Below are positions 33,247 to 45,149 of a DNA stretch of 64,000 nucleotides, piece after piece. The DNA is from Cocos nucifera (taxonomy: Eukaryota > Streptophyta > Magnoliopsida > Arecales > Arecaceae), in NCBI GenBank assembly GCA_006176705.1, contig QRFJ01000764.1, positions 310,001-374,000 of the forward strand, given 5' to 3'. The position numbers and the translations under genes were made by a program. The stretch's first letter is position 1, and every line of letters begins with the position of its first letter. A model generated the notes under the pieces. That model was not told where the DNA came from, searched no databases, and saw only the letters and a program-made list of their open reading frames with translations.

Positions 33247-35742
33247 TATTGAGAAATGTATCCTAAAGCCAATCGCCAGCCTATTGACGGTTGAGCTACA
33301 TTGTATCTGTATTTGATTCATTAATGAATAAAATATTTTTGGCATCTTTTCATTACAAAGTATTCATCTTCTAACGAACTCTATTATTGTGACGAAGTCC
33401 TTAGGACTATTTAGTTTCGATAAAGAAAGGATTTATCGATTAGTCCTTAAATTTATTCATGACCAAATGATAGACTGTTAATTAGGATGACAGCGTCTAT
33501 TGAGCATAGGTCACTATATGCCATATAGGTTGGTTGTCCTTTTAACCAAGGAGTGTGGAGACACTGGTATGATAGATAGGTGAGATGTATGGGTACATCA
33601 TCATGGAACGTAACCAACTCCAGAGCATTCTACTACCAAGAATGTCTCTGATGTGATATAGGTATAAGTATCTCTTAGACCTGAGATCTCCTCAGTGGCT
33701 TGAAAGCAACTCTCTGTGCTTTGGTATCAGACTAACTGAATTTCCAATTCAGCAATAGAAGGCTTCTAGGCATAGTCAAGTACTTGCAAAGTCAGAGTGA
33801 CCACTCCAAGAGTTGGAGAAGAATGTATCACTGTATTTCAATATAACAAAACCTTGGCCAGGGTAATCTATCAGATGGATTTGATATTTTAAAATAAAAT
33901 GTGGACAACCAGATCAGAGTTTATAGTTGAACTCTGAGGTGTCTTACGAGCATTATGGTCAAGGAGATGAATTATATGAAAACTATATCTGCATGGGTTC
34001 TAAGGATGGTGTTCTACACCTTCGACCTATCCGACCGTCGGATACCATTGCTAGATGGTCACTTTGACTGATGTAAAAATTTATTTCTATGCTACTAACT
34101 TAGGTTTGGACCTATGAGGTCACACACATTAGAGTTCACATTCCAATTGGATAGTTGATCAGTGATTTAGAATCATTTTAGGGTTAAACAATCAATACGG
34201 TTGTGTTTAACCTAGTGCAAGTATTATAAGAAGATCGATTAGCAATTTGATTGCTAATTAACTTAATTTAATTAAGTCAGTAGACTGAGATTAAATTTAA
34301 TTAAATATAATTTAATTAGATTTAGTTTAAGATTGATTGGATCAAATTTAATTAGTTTATTGGATAAGCCAAGTGCAAGGAAGAACTAGTCCTAGTCTAA
34401 CTAGGACTTGAGTCAACCTAATTTTCTAATTTGATTAGAAAATAAATCAAAATAAAATCTAATTTAATCTAATTTAAATAAATTTTTAAATAGATTAGGA
34501 TCTTATTTAATTGGGTTGGATTACTCTTATTTTTATTTGGTTAAAAGATCTTGTTTGACCAGGTCAAAACAGGAGTCTTAGTGCGACTAGGACACCCTAT
34601 TCTTTGCGCCACCTAATCCTCACACCCCCCCTTTCTCTTTGTATTTTTATGTGAAATTCTACATGCCCAAAGGCTTCTCACACCCCCTTTCACTCTTCTA
34701 TTTCTCATATGGAAGTTTGTTGCATGACCAAGTCAAAAGGGGAAGTTGATTTCGCTTAGGAATGATCAAGTCAAAATGGGAAGTTGATTTCGCTTAGGAT
34801 TCTATGAGATAGAATTCATAGTCAACTAAAAATCCTCCTTCCCTTCATACTACCACCTCCCTTATTTCACTCTCTCTCACACACATTTTTCTTTGGGTTT
34901 ATTTGCATCCTCCCTTGCTGGTCCACATTAGAAAAAAAAAAGGTTGGGTGCCCAAGCAGAAAAAAAGGCTTCCCTTATTTGGTCCTTCCTAGTCTAGATT
35001 TTTGACCTAACTTGGACTCCACATATCTCTTTATTTAAAAAGAATTTTTTGCTAAATTTTTTTATGAATTATAGACATTTGAGAGGTCTCTTTGGTGTAG
35101 AAAAATCAGAGAAATATCATTTAGATCATGTAGATATTAAAAACATAAATCAGGATATCTAGAAAAAGAATAAAGAAGAAGAAGAGGATCTTCTTCTAGG
35201 GCTTTTGTTCCAAATATCTTCCTCTCTATTTGTAGCTTTTGAGAGGTGTCTTAGCATCACAAATATTCTTCTTTTCCTTTTGGTATTTTGGAGCATCCAA
35301 GTTTCAAAGAAAGAAGCATCAGATCGATCATCGAAGAGAGATCAGCATAGTGCTAGCATACTATACTGATTTTCTGCATCAGGATCTTTGATCATGTTCG
35401 TGGGCTCATGTAGATGACTCCTAGAGGTCAGACATGTGTGCAGCTCATGACTTCATCCTTAAGCTTGGATCAGTAAGTTAGAACGTCTAACTTGTTCAGA
35501 TAATAGATCCAATCTATTATTTTATAGCTGCATTAGATGTAGTATAGATCTAGGTTGATATGATCAACCTTTTCTTTCTTATTTAATTTTTAATTTTTAA
35601 TTTAAATATCATGCAATAATCATATAATAAGATCTTAGATCTAGGATATTTTAGATTAATTTTGGTTGATTTTAATCTTTCACTGTCTGATCTTGAAAAA
35701 GTTTCAAGATCTAATCCTAAAATCCTAGATCTGGTTCCTACA
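33247..35742 (+). repeat. LTR B (first copy, shared by B0 and B1)
   Basis: It starts TATTGAGAAATGTATCC directly after the pol end and ends CTGGTTCCTACA. It contains W-box pairs (TTTGACCAGGTCAAA at about 34554), a degenerate form of the GGAGTCC hairpin (34572) and the related stem AGTCCTAGT/ACTAGGACT at about 34391. There is no homology to LTR A apart from these motifs. Long AT-rich stretches lie at 34230-34520. A TATA box is not clear; TTTATTTAAAAAG near 35030 is only a candidate. Confidence 0.8.
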
Positions 35743-35760
35743 ATTTTTATTAGAGCATAG
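35743..35760 (+). other. Degenerate primer-binding site of B1
   Basis: TTATTAGAGCATAG follows the LTR end. It resembles TGGTATCAGAGCATAG, the complement of initiator-Met tRNA, with several changes. The position fits a primer site. Confidence 0.55.
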
Positions 35761-37660
35761 ATTCTTATTACATGATTTTTATGCATGCTTAAATTATTTC
35801 TTAGATTATATTTAATTTATAATCTAATTATTAAATTAAAAATTAAAAATTTAGATCTCACGAACTGCCATAAGGTTGTCCTACTATAAGGTTTATCCCT
35901 TATAGTGAAAAAGTTATCCTAGTTCATGATGATCTGACTCTAATCATAAATTTATTAGATTTGATCTAATTTTATTTATAATTTAATAGATTTAAAATAG
36001 TTTTAGATCTAAAAATAAAATATTTTGGATTGCATGAACTGCCATAAGGTTGTCCTGCTGTAAGGTTTATCCCTTATAGTGGATAGGTTGTCCTAGTACG
36101 TGCTGATCTAAAATATTGATCATAAATTTTAGATTAGATCTAAGAGATTTTATGATCTGATTAAAAATATTTTAATCTAATTTAAATCATCATAAATATG
36201 TTAGATTTGATCTAGAGAGATTTATGATTGATTATTATTGAAATATTTTAATTACATGAACCTATTTAGATTAGATCTAAAGTAGTTTTATGTTTATTTT
36301 ACTTGCATATTGATTATGAATCAAACATGCAACTTGATTGATAGAACCATGTTGTCAAAATATTTTACAAATATGAAAACCATTTTCGGAAAGCCAAACC
36401 CCAACTCTCAGTGCAAAACTTAATTAAGAATTAAGAAGTTGTTTGATTAGGTTCTAGGATTATAAATTGAAGATCCTATCACCCAAATTATAATACATTG
36501 GGTTAATAGGTTAGTAGGGATTAGGTTCATAATTGGGTTAGACCTAAGATTAGAATAAAAAATGGACTTAGTTAGAGAATTGACTAAATCTAATCAATTG
36601 TTATCTTAGATTAGGTCAAGGATTCTCTAGATCAAATACAGTAGTTATAGTAGGTCAAGTCCATGTCTTTAACAAGAACCAAATGGATTTGATTCTTGGC
36701 TAAGAGGTCTAGCTCGAATTGTTAGGTTGATCTAATTAAGACTGATTAAACCAGTTGGTGTCTAAGGTAAGTTTGGCACATACGACTGATGGTTTTTAAT
36801 TCATAGCCTACTTACCTGGCCATTTTCGATGGTGTCTAAGGTAAGCTTTGGCAGACCCTTCAATCGATCTCACTTACCTGACCTTCTTGGTGAGATTGAG
36901 TTTTGATCAGATCACTTGATAATTTAAGTTGACCCATGTCAGCTAGGTAAATCAGTGTGATTGATTTAGGTGCTCCTAGACTAGCCTATTAGTAGTCTCC
37001 CTTAAGCTGACTTGGTGAAGCCAGTGGGAGGATCATGACAAGCTGGTTAATCTGACCTACTTACTTCTATAAATAAATCCTCTAAAATTATTAGGTCCCT
37101 AAAATAAAATAGTTATATGATAACTAGATCATAGCCTCCCATTGAAGTAGATGATAATGAGTCCATCAATTGGATGATCATTGGAGGCCCAAAGGTCTGG
37201 TGCTTATCGATTAATGAAATTATCATTCATTATATGATCTCTTGGATACATCTTTCTAAATGGTAGTCAGGTGGGCCAACCAAAGTTGGGCCTAATCATT
37301 CATTCATTGGATGGACCAAGTATGGTCATGTTAATGGTTGGACCTAATTAGACTCTTTTCTAAGAAGGCCAAAGCCAACTGATCAGGGCCTGGGGCAAAA
37401 TTTAATTACTGAAAATTATTTGGAGAAACAATTGGTTATGAACCTATCCTTAGATATATATGGGTGGGCCAACCAAAGTTGGGCTCGTATACAGTTTATG
37501 TGGATTCTAGTATCCACTAAGAAATTAGGATAATTCCTCGAATTAACGGTAGAGGCTACCAATTCAAATAAAATATGGGAGAAACCTTTTGATTAAAGTC
37601 TAAATCTTTAGATTTAATGAATTAGTTACTAATTAGATTTTGATTTTTCTTTGTGCAGAT
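35761..37660 (+). other. 5' leader of copia B1
   Basis: A 1.9-kb region without a gene. It holds two tandem copies of a 76-bp unit (36756-36831 and 36832-36907), each beginning GGTGTCTAAGGTAAG, a splice-donor-like sequence. The first copy is homologous to the leader of family A (CTAAGGTAAGTTTGGCACA). A second repeated phrase, GAACTGCCATAAGGTTGTCC, occurs at about 35861 and 36033. The rest is AT-rich. Confidence 0.6.
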
Positions 37661-38272
37661 ATGGCCACTTTTCTATTGCTCCAATCATTATTGGATAATG
37701 ATAAGTTGGTGGGACCCAACTTTGGTAGCTGGTATCGAAAGATGAAGATTGTCCCAGAGGATGAATGGATCCTATATGTGCTGACGGATCCTGCACCTAA
37801 GGAGCTAGCTACTAGTGCCCGTGGAATAGTTAGAGACACCTATCAGAAGTGTTTCAATGATCGAACCACGGTATGCTGCATTATGCTTGCTGCAATGGGC
37901 GACGAGTTCAATCGCAGGTTTGAGATAGCTCAACCAAATGAAATGCTCCAAGTGTTGGAGAATTCTTTTGGCACATCCGATGACATTGAGAGGTACAAGA
38001 CTAGTTGCACCATCTTCAACACTAAAATATGGGATGGAGCCTCTGTCACTGATCATGTACTATATATGATTGTGCTAATAGAGTGCTTGAACAAGCTCAA
38101 CTTTTTCTTGCAAAAAAAATTGGGGAAAGATGCAATACTGAACTCGCTACCCAAGTCTTATCTCCCATTTCTTACACATTATAGAATGTCAAAGCCTGAA
38201 GTTGACTACCATGGATTATTGGGTTACTTTAAAACATTGAGAAGGATCACCAGCTCCATAAAGAGTTGGTGA
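37661..38272 (+). pseudogene. Copia B1 gag
   Basis: A 204-codon open frame from ATG 37661 (MATFLLLQSLLDNDKLVGPN). I prefer this to the ATG 21 bases upstream because the N-terminus fits copia gag and B2 has the same start. It shows the gag core (WYRKMKIV, ARGIVRDTYQKC, SFGTSDDIERYKTSCTIFNT). The frame is lost shortly before 38272. Downstream, in another frame, follow a lysine-rich stretch and a zinc knuckle (CFFCKKWGH then a stop, 38420-38460). B2 has the same loss of frame. Confidence 0.8.
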
Positions 38273-39990
38273 ACTTAGTGGGAGGTTCATCTTCTCGTTC
38301 TAGACCCTTTGGAAAAGAAAAAAAGAACAAGAAGAAGAAAGCCAAGAAGGTGCATGTTTAGGCTAGGACATCTGTGCAGGCTTAGATCCAAAAAACCAAG
38401 CTCGATAACTGTCAAGCTGAATGCTTCTTCTGCAAGAAGTGGGGGCACTGAAAGAGGAACTATCTTCAGTACATTTCCTCTGTAGATCCAGACAGGTAGA
38501 GGAAGAAGCAAGCTGTTGCTAGGTAAGATATTTATATGACAACTCCTTGCAATTTTTCTGTGTGTGATATTACTGCTTATGTATTGGATATCGGAAGCCC
38601 TTATTATATTTGTAATTTATTGCAGGAGTTGCAGGTTAGTAGAAGATTCAAGCAAGATGAGAGATTTCTAAACGTTGGAGATGGAAGAGTAGTTTCAGTT
38701 CTAGCTTTAGGAATTTTGAAACTTGTATTTGAATCTCATATCGTTGTTCGTAGTGATTGTCATTTCTATCCTAGTTTTCTGCTAAATATCATTTCTATAG
38801 TCCTTTTGGCCATAAATAATTATAAAATTTTAATAAAGAAATGAGTTTGTAATGTCATTGTAAATGGTGTTACTGCTTTCTATGGATAATTGAATAATGG
38901 TGCATGTATGTTATCACAACCTGTTAATGTAGTTTATTCAATTGGCAAACATTCTAGATTAGATAATATGACAGATATCTATTTATGGCACTATAGGTTG
39001 GGTCATATAAATAAGAACAGGATAAACAGGTTGGCTCAAGAGGGTATCCTCGAACATAGTAATTGTGAATCACTTCGAACCTATGAATCATGTCTTCTGG
39101 GTAAAATGACTAAGTCACCTTTTACTGAAAAAGGTGAGAGAGCCACTGAACTCTTAAGACTAGTACATACTGATATATGTGTACCAATGAGTACTAGTGT
39201 CAAAGGTGGATATATCTATATCATCTCTTTCATAGATGATCTATCCAAATTTGGATATGTCTATCTGATGAAACATAAGTTGGATTCGTTTGAAATGTTC
39301 AAACAATTTCAAAGTGAAGTAGAGAAATAAACTGGAAAGAGTGTTAAAACTCTTTGATTTGACTGAGGGGAATACCTTTTTGATAAGTTTCTCACATATG
39401 TAAAAGAGAATGAGATTGTCTCTCAATGGACTCCTCTAGGAATACCACAGCATAATGGTGTATCTGAAAGGAGGATTCGAACTCAGTTAGATATGGTCCA
39501 ATCCATGATGGATTTTGCCAGCTTACCGATATCCCTCTGCGATATGCACTTGAATCAGCTTGCTATCTTTTAAATAGGATTCCAAGTAAATCTATGGTTA
39601 AAAGTTCATATAAGATATAGACAGGATGTAAGCCAGCACTTTTACACCTCAGGGTCTGGGGGTGCCCGACTTATGTCAAATAGATAATTACAGATAAACT
39701 GAGACCTAGGTCTGACAAGTACGCATTTATAGGATACCCAAAAGAGACCAAAGGATACTATTTCTACCATGCTGATGAACAAAAGGTGTTCATCAGTCTT
39801 AGGGAAACCCTTTTAGAAAAGAAATTTGTTAGTGAAGGAACTGTTGCCTCTAAGGTTGAACTTGATGAAGTTCAACAGATAGAAAGTCCAACACAGAATG
39901 TTGAACCTAAGTCAGATTTGACCAAATCAGTTCTGAAGTATAGTGAACCCACACCATTAAGATGATCCGGTAGAGTACCATACCATCCGG
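38273..39990 (+). pseudogene. Copia B1 gag end, protease and integrase
   Basis: Pieces in several frames. The zinc knuckle is cut by a stop in place of the residue after GH. In the protease region (38536-38844) the active-site DSG has become DIG (YVLDIGSPYYICN). The integrase N-terminal zinc domain and first catalytic Asp are in 38890-39330 (HYRLGHINKNR, VHTDICVP). A stop follows in EVEK.TGKSVKTL, the second catalytic block is damaged near 39355, and GVSERR marks the Glu region near 39460. It could not form an active enzyme. Confidence 0.8.
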
Positions 39991-41620
39991 ACAGATACTA
40001 TGGATTCTTGATCTGGGATGGTGATCCCATCGAACTCGATAAGAATGATGAGGACCTAATCACTTATATGGATGCGATGTGGAGATCTAATTCTAAGAAA
40101 TGGCTAGAAGCCATGAGATTCAAAATAGATTTCATGAAGGTCAATGATGTATGGATATTAGTTGACCTACCTGAAGGGGTTAAATCCATTAGGTGTAAAT
40201 GGGTATTCAAAAGAAAAAGAGGTATAGACAGAAAGGTGGAGACTTATAAAGTCCGTTTGGTTGCCAAGGGATATCATCAATATTATGATATTGACTATGA
40301 CGAGACATTCTCTCTAGTGATGATGCTCAAATCCATTCGGATAATGCTTGCAATAGCTGTCCACCTAGACTATGAGATTTGGCAGATGGATGTGAAGATG
40401 ACTTTCCCAAATGGAGAGCTATCCAAAGTGATGTATATGATACAACCTAAGGGCTTCACATCCATAGATGAGTCCAAGGTTTGCAGCCTTCAGAGATCCA
40501 TTTATGGATCAAAGCAAGCATCTCAGAGTTGGAACATGCATTTTGATAAAATGATCAAAACATATAGGTTCATTAAGAACGAAGAAGAACCTTGCATTTA
40601 CAAATGGGCAAATGGTCCAGCAGTGGTATTTCTTATTTTGTATGTGGATGACATTCTCTTAATCGAGAATGACATCCATGCACTATAAGAAATAAAAGTT
40701 TGGTTGTCATCAAGTTCTCCATGAAGGACTTGAGTGAAGCATCCTACATCCTAGGGATGAAGATCTATAGGGATAGATCTAAAAGGATGCTTGATATATC
40801 CCAGTCCACGTACATAGAAATTATGCTGAAGAGGTTCATTATGGAGAATTTCAAAAAGGGCTATCTTTCAATAGGCCAAGAAATTTCACTCTCTAAGAAG
40901 GATTGTTCGGCAACTCCTAAAGAGAGAGCGTATGAGTAGAATCTCATATGCTTCAGCAGTGGGGTCTATTATGTATGTAATGACATGTACGAGATCAGAC
41001 ATGGCATGCTCACTAGGAATAGTGAGTATATATCAGTCTGACCCTGAAGAAAATTACTGAAAGGTGGTTAAAATCATCCTTAAGTATTTAAGAAATACTA
41101 AGGACCAATGGTTGGTTTATGGTGAGTTAGATCTAAACTTATGGAATTTACAAACTCTAGATTTCAATCTAACCATGATGACAGTAAAAGTGTGTCGGGG
41201 TATATCTTTACTCTAAATGGTAGAGCTCTCTGCTAGAAATGTTTCAAGCAGCATATAGCGGCTGACTCTATTTGTGAAGCAGAGTATATGGCAACATCAG
41301 ATGCAGCAAAGAAAGCTGTGTGGTTGAGGAAGTTTATCAATGAGCTTAGAGTAGCATCCTCCATTGATGGTCCAATCCTACTCTACTGTGACAGCACTAG
41401 CACCGTAGCTTAAGCAAAGAAACCAAAGGCACACTAGTGGACAAAGCATATTCTGTGCCACTTTCATTTGGTCCGTGGGATCATGGATCGTGGTGACATC
41501 GATCTTTAGAAGATCGACGGAAAGGAGAACCTAGCCGACTCCTTCACTAAATCCCTGGCAATCAAGGAGTTCGACAACCATAAGTCGAAGATGGGAATTA
41601 GATACTTTGCCGAGTCATTT
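39991..41620 (+). pseudogene. Copia B1 reverse transcriptase and RNase H
   Basis: RT is open over 40008-40688 (KWLEAMRFKID, VWILVDLPEGV, QMDVKMTFPNGE, LYVDDILLIEND). After a frameshift it continues in 40700-40939 (KDLSEASYILGMKIYRDRS). RNase H follows from about 41150 to 41600 in broken frames (ADSICEAEYMAT, YCDSTSTVA, ADSFTK). The pol end lies just before the polypurine tract GGATAAGTGGGAGT (41623-41636). Stops in place of Trp and Gln codons are frequent. Confidence 0.8.
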
Positions 41621-41636
41621 TAGGATAAGTGGGAGT

Positions 41637-44098
41637 TGTGGAGAATTATATCCCAAAGCCAATTATCAGTCTATTGATTGTTAAGATAATGTAATTAATT
41701 TAGTAATTAATAAATTTTTTTTTGACATCTTTTTCATCATAAGATTACATCTTCTAATGAACTTCATTATTGTGATGAAGTCTTTAGGACGATTTAGTTT
41801 TGATAAAGAGAGGATTTATCGATTAGTTCTTAAATTTGCTCATGACCAAATGATAGGCTGTTAATTAGGACAACAGCATCTATCGAGCATAGGTCACTAT
41901 ATACCATATAGGTTGGTTGTCCTCTTAACCAAGGAGTGTGGAGATACTGGTATGGCATACAGGTGAGATGTATGGATACATCATCATTGAACGTGACCAA
42001 CTCCAGAGCATTCTACTATCGAGAATGTCTCTGATGGGATATAGGCATAAGTATCCCTTAGACCTGAGATCATCTCAGTGACTTGCAAGCAACTCACTAT
42101 GCTTTGGTACCAGACTAACTGAATTTTTAATTCAGCAATGGAAGGCTTCTAGGCATAGTCAAGTACTTACGAAGTCAGTGGGTGATCAAAATGGAATTGA
42201 CCACTCCAAGAGTTAGAGAAGAATGTATCATTGTATTTCAATATAGCAAAACCTTGGCCAGGATAATCTATCAGATGGATTTGATATTTTGAAATACAAT
42301 GTGGACAACCTAATCAGAGTTGACAGTTGAACTTTGAGATGTCCTACAAGCATTATGGTCAAGGGGATGAATTATATATAAACTATATCTGCATGGGTTC
42401 TAAGGACAGTGTTCTACACCTTCGACCTATCCGGCCATCGGGTATCATTGTTAGATGGTTACATTGATTGGTATAGAAATTTATTTCTATGCTACCAACT
42501 TAGGTTTGAATCTACGAGGTCATACACATTAGAGTTCACATTTTGATCGGATGGTTGATCAGCGATTTAGAATCATTTTAGGGTTAAACGATCAATATGG
42601 TTGATGTTTGACCTAGTGCAAGTATTGCAGGAGGATCGATTTGCAATTCGATTGCCAAATGACTTAATTTGATTAAGCCAATAGGTTGAGATTAACTTTA
42701 ATTAAGTATAATCTAATTAAATTAGGTTTGGACTTGATTGGATCAAATCCAATTAGTTTATTGGATAAGTCAAGTGCAAAGAAGAACTAGTCCTAGTCTA
42801 ACTAGGACTTGGGTCAACCCAATTTTCTAATTTGATTAGAAAATAAATTAGAATTAAATCTAATTTAATCTAATTTAAATAAGTCTTTAAATAGGTTAGG
42901 GCCTTATTTAATTGGATTGGATTATTCTTATTTTTATTTGGTTAACAGACATTGTTTGACCAGGTCAAAATAGGAGTCCTAGTGTGACTAGGACTCCCTA
43001 TTCCTTGCGCCACCTAATCCGCGCCCCACCCCTTTCTCTTTGTATTTTTACGTAAAATTCTCCACAGCCAAAGGCTTCTCGCACCCCCTTTTTCTTTTCT
43101 ATTTCTCATATGGAAGTTTGTTGCATGACCAAGTCAAAAGGAAAAGTTGATTTCGCTTAGGATTCTATGAGATAGAATGCCTAGTCAACTAAAAGTCCTC
43201 CTTCCCTTCATGCCGCCACCTCCCTTATTTATCTCTCTCTCACACATTTTTTTTTGGGTTTATTTTCATCCTCCCTTGCTGGTCTGCAGTAGAAAAAAAA
43301 AGGTGGGGCGCCGAACTATAACCTCCCTTATTTTGTCCTTTCTAGACTATGTTTTTGACCTAACTTGGACTCTGCATATCTCTTTATTTAAAGAAAATTT
43401 TTTGCTAAAATTTTTCATGGATTGTAAAAATTTGAGAGGTCTCTTTGGTATAGAAAAATTAGAAAAAAATTTATCTGGATCATGATGATATTAAAAACAT
43501 AAATCAGGGTATCTAGAAAAAGAACAATGAAGAAGAAGAGGGTCTTCTTCTAGGGTTTTTGTTCCAGATCTCTTCCTCCCTTTTTGTGAGCCTTTGAGAG
43601 GTGTCTCAGCATCACAAATCTTCTTCTTTTCCTTCTAATATTTTAGAGTATCCATATTTTGAAGAAGGAAGCATTAGATCGATCATCGAAGAGAGATCAG
43701 TACAGTGCTAGTATATTATGCTGATTTCCTGCATCAGGATCTCTGATCATGTTTGTGGACTCATGTGGATGACTAATAAAGGCCAGATGCATGTATGGCT
43801 CATGACTTTATTCTCAAGCCTGGATCAACAAGTTAGAACATCTAACTTGCTCAGGTAACAGATCCAATCTATTATTTTATAGCTGCATTAGATGTAGTAT
43901 AAATCAAGGTTGATATGATCAACCTATTCTTTTTTATTTAATTTTTTATTTTTGATTTAAATTCCTATGCAATAATTATATAATAAGATCTTAGATCTAG
44001 GGTATTTTAGATTAATTTTGATTGATTTTAATCTTTTGCTGCCCGATCTTGAAATAATTTCAAGATCTAATCCTAAAGTCTTAGATCTGGTTCCTACA
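41637..44098 (+). repeat. LTR B of element B1, 3' copy (2462 bp)
   Basis: Begins TGTGGAGAATTATATCCC after the polypurine tract and ends GGTTCCTACA. It holds a perfect 11-bp stem with 3-nt loop (GGAGTCCTAGT, GTG, ACTAGGACTCC; 42973-42997). A shorter stem of the same core lies at 42789-42809, and TTTGACCAGGTCAA W-boxes lie just upstream of the first. It resembles the LTR of B2 (53874-56334) more than its own 5' partner, as expected from the later tandem duplication. Confidence 0.85.
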
Positions 44099-44880
44099 GT
44101 CCTAACAAAGGTAAAGGCCAACCATGTCAGGAATAGGAGAAGGACCTCACCTTGATTTGGGTCAAAGAGGAGAGTTTCTCTCAATGATCCTTTCATACCC
44201 CAATGATCTTATTAGGAATAAGAGGAGAACCTCATCCTAATAAGGGTAAAGGCCAACCATATCAGGAATAGGAGAAGAACCTCATTCTGACATGGATGAA
44301 GACCTCCAATTATTTAAGATAGGAGGAGGGAAGAGGCCCTTTCAATGGCCAATTTTATACCCCATTAATCTTGTTAGGGATAGGAGGAGGATCTCGTTCT
44401 AACAGAGGTATAGGCCAATCTTGTCAGGAATAGGAGGAGGATCTCATCTTGATAGGGGGACATGGCGAAAGGCTCTTTCAATGGCTCCTTTTGTGTCCCA
44501 ATAATCTTATTAGAGATAGGAGGAGGACCTCATGCTGATGGGATGACGTGGGAAAAGATTCTTTTAATGACCCCTTTTATGCCCTAATAATCTTATTAAG
44601 GACAGGAGGAGGACCTTGTCCTAACAAAGGTAAAGGCCAACCCTATCAGGAACAGGAGAAGGACCTCATCTTGATGGAAGGACATGAGGAAAAGCCCTTT
44701 CAACGGCCTCTTTTGTGCCCCAATAACCTTATTAGGGATAGAAGGAGGACCTTATCCTAACAAAGGTAAAGACTAATCCTATCAAGAACAAGAGGAGGAC
44801 CTCATCTTGATTGGAGGACATGAAAAAAGTTTCTTTTAATGATCCTTTTATGCCCCAATAACTTTATCAAAAAAAGGCAA
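44099..44880 (+). repeat. Minisatellite of gypsy G2
   Basis: About seven degenerate units of roughly 85-135 bp, with blocks AATCTTATTAGGGATAGGAG, GACCTCATCCTGA, AACAAAGGTAAAGGCCAACC and CCTTTCAATGGCC in varying combination. It matches 2230-2600 and 56335-57120. It is non-coding. Confidence 0.75.
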
Positions 44881-45149
44881 AGAACCTCATCCAGGTACAA
44901 AAGATGCAAGGATTTGATTATACAAACTTGATAAAAACTTATCCAAGGGTTATATAATTAAAGGTTACATATGCCATGGTGAACTACAACCATTATCAAA
45001 GGATAACTTCACAATCAAAAAAAAAAAAAACTATGAAAACATATGTCTGAGATGAGACAATCATAGTATTTCATTGAAATAAATGTTTGGTACATGAAAT
45101 GGTCCGTAGGACCAGTTAAAAGAAAGAGAAAAAAGGAAGAAGAGGAAAA

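Larger units (their letters stand above)
33247..44098 (+). mobile_element. Ty1/copia element B1 with both LTRs
   Basis: The parts are LTR 33247-35742, degenerate primer site, leader, gag-pol remnant 37661-41620, polypurine tract and LTR 41637-44098. LTRs begin TG(T)TGAGAA-like (A for G at the second base in the first copy) and end GGTTCCTACA. The two LTRs differ clearly, for example in the first 80 bases, so the element is old or was formed by recombination between copies. The first LTR also serves as 3' LTR of the upstream B0 pol. Direct right flank is the gypsy minisatellite (GTCCTAACAAAGG). Confidence 0.8.

Noticed and set aside
43177..43485. 102-codon open frame in LTR B (also 55412)
   Set aside because: Pyrimidine-rich LTR sequence, not conserved in length between copies and without domain.
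44099..44880. Regularly spaced repeats considered as a CRISPR array
   Set aside because: Units are degenerate, of unequal length and without unique spacers. The context is a plant gypsy element.
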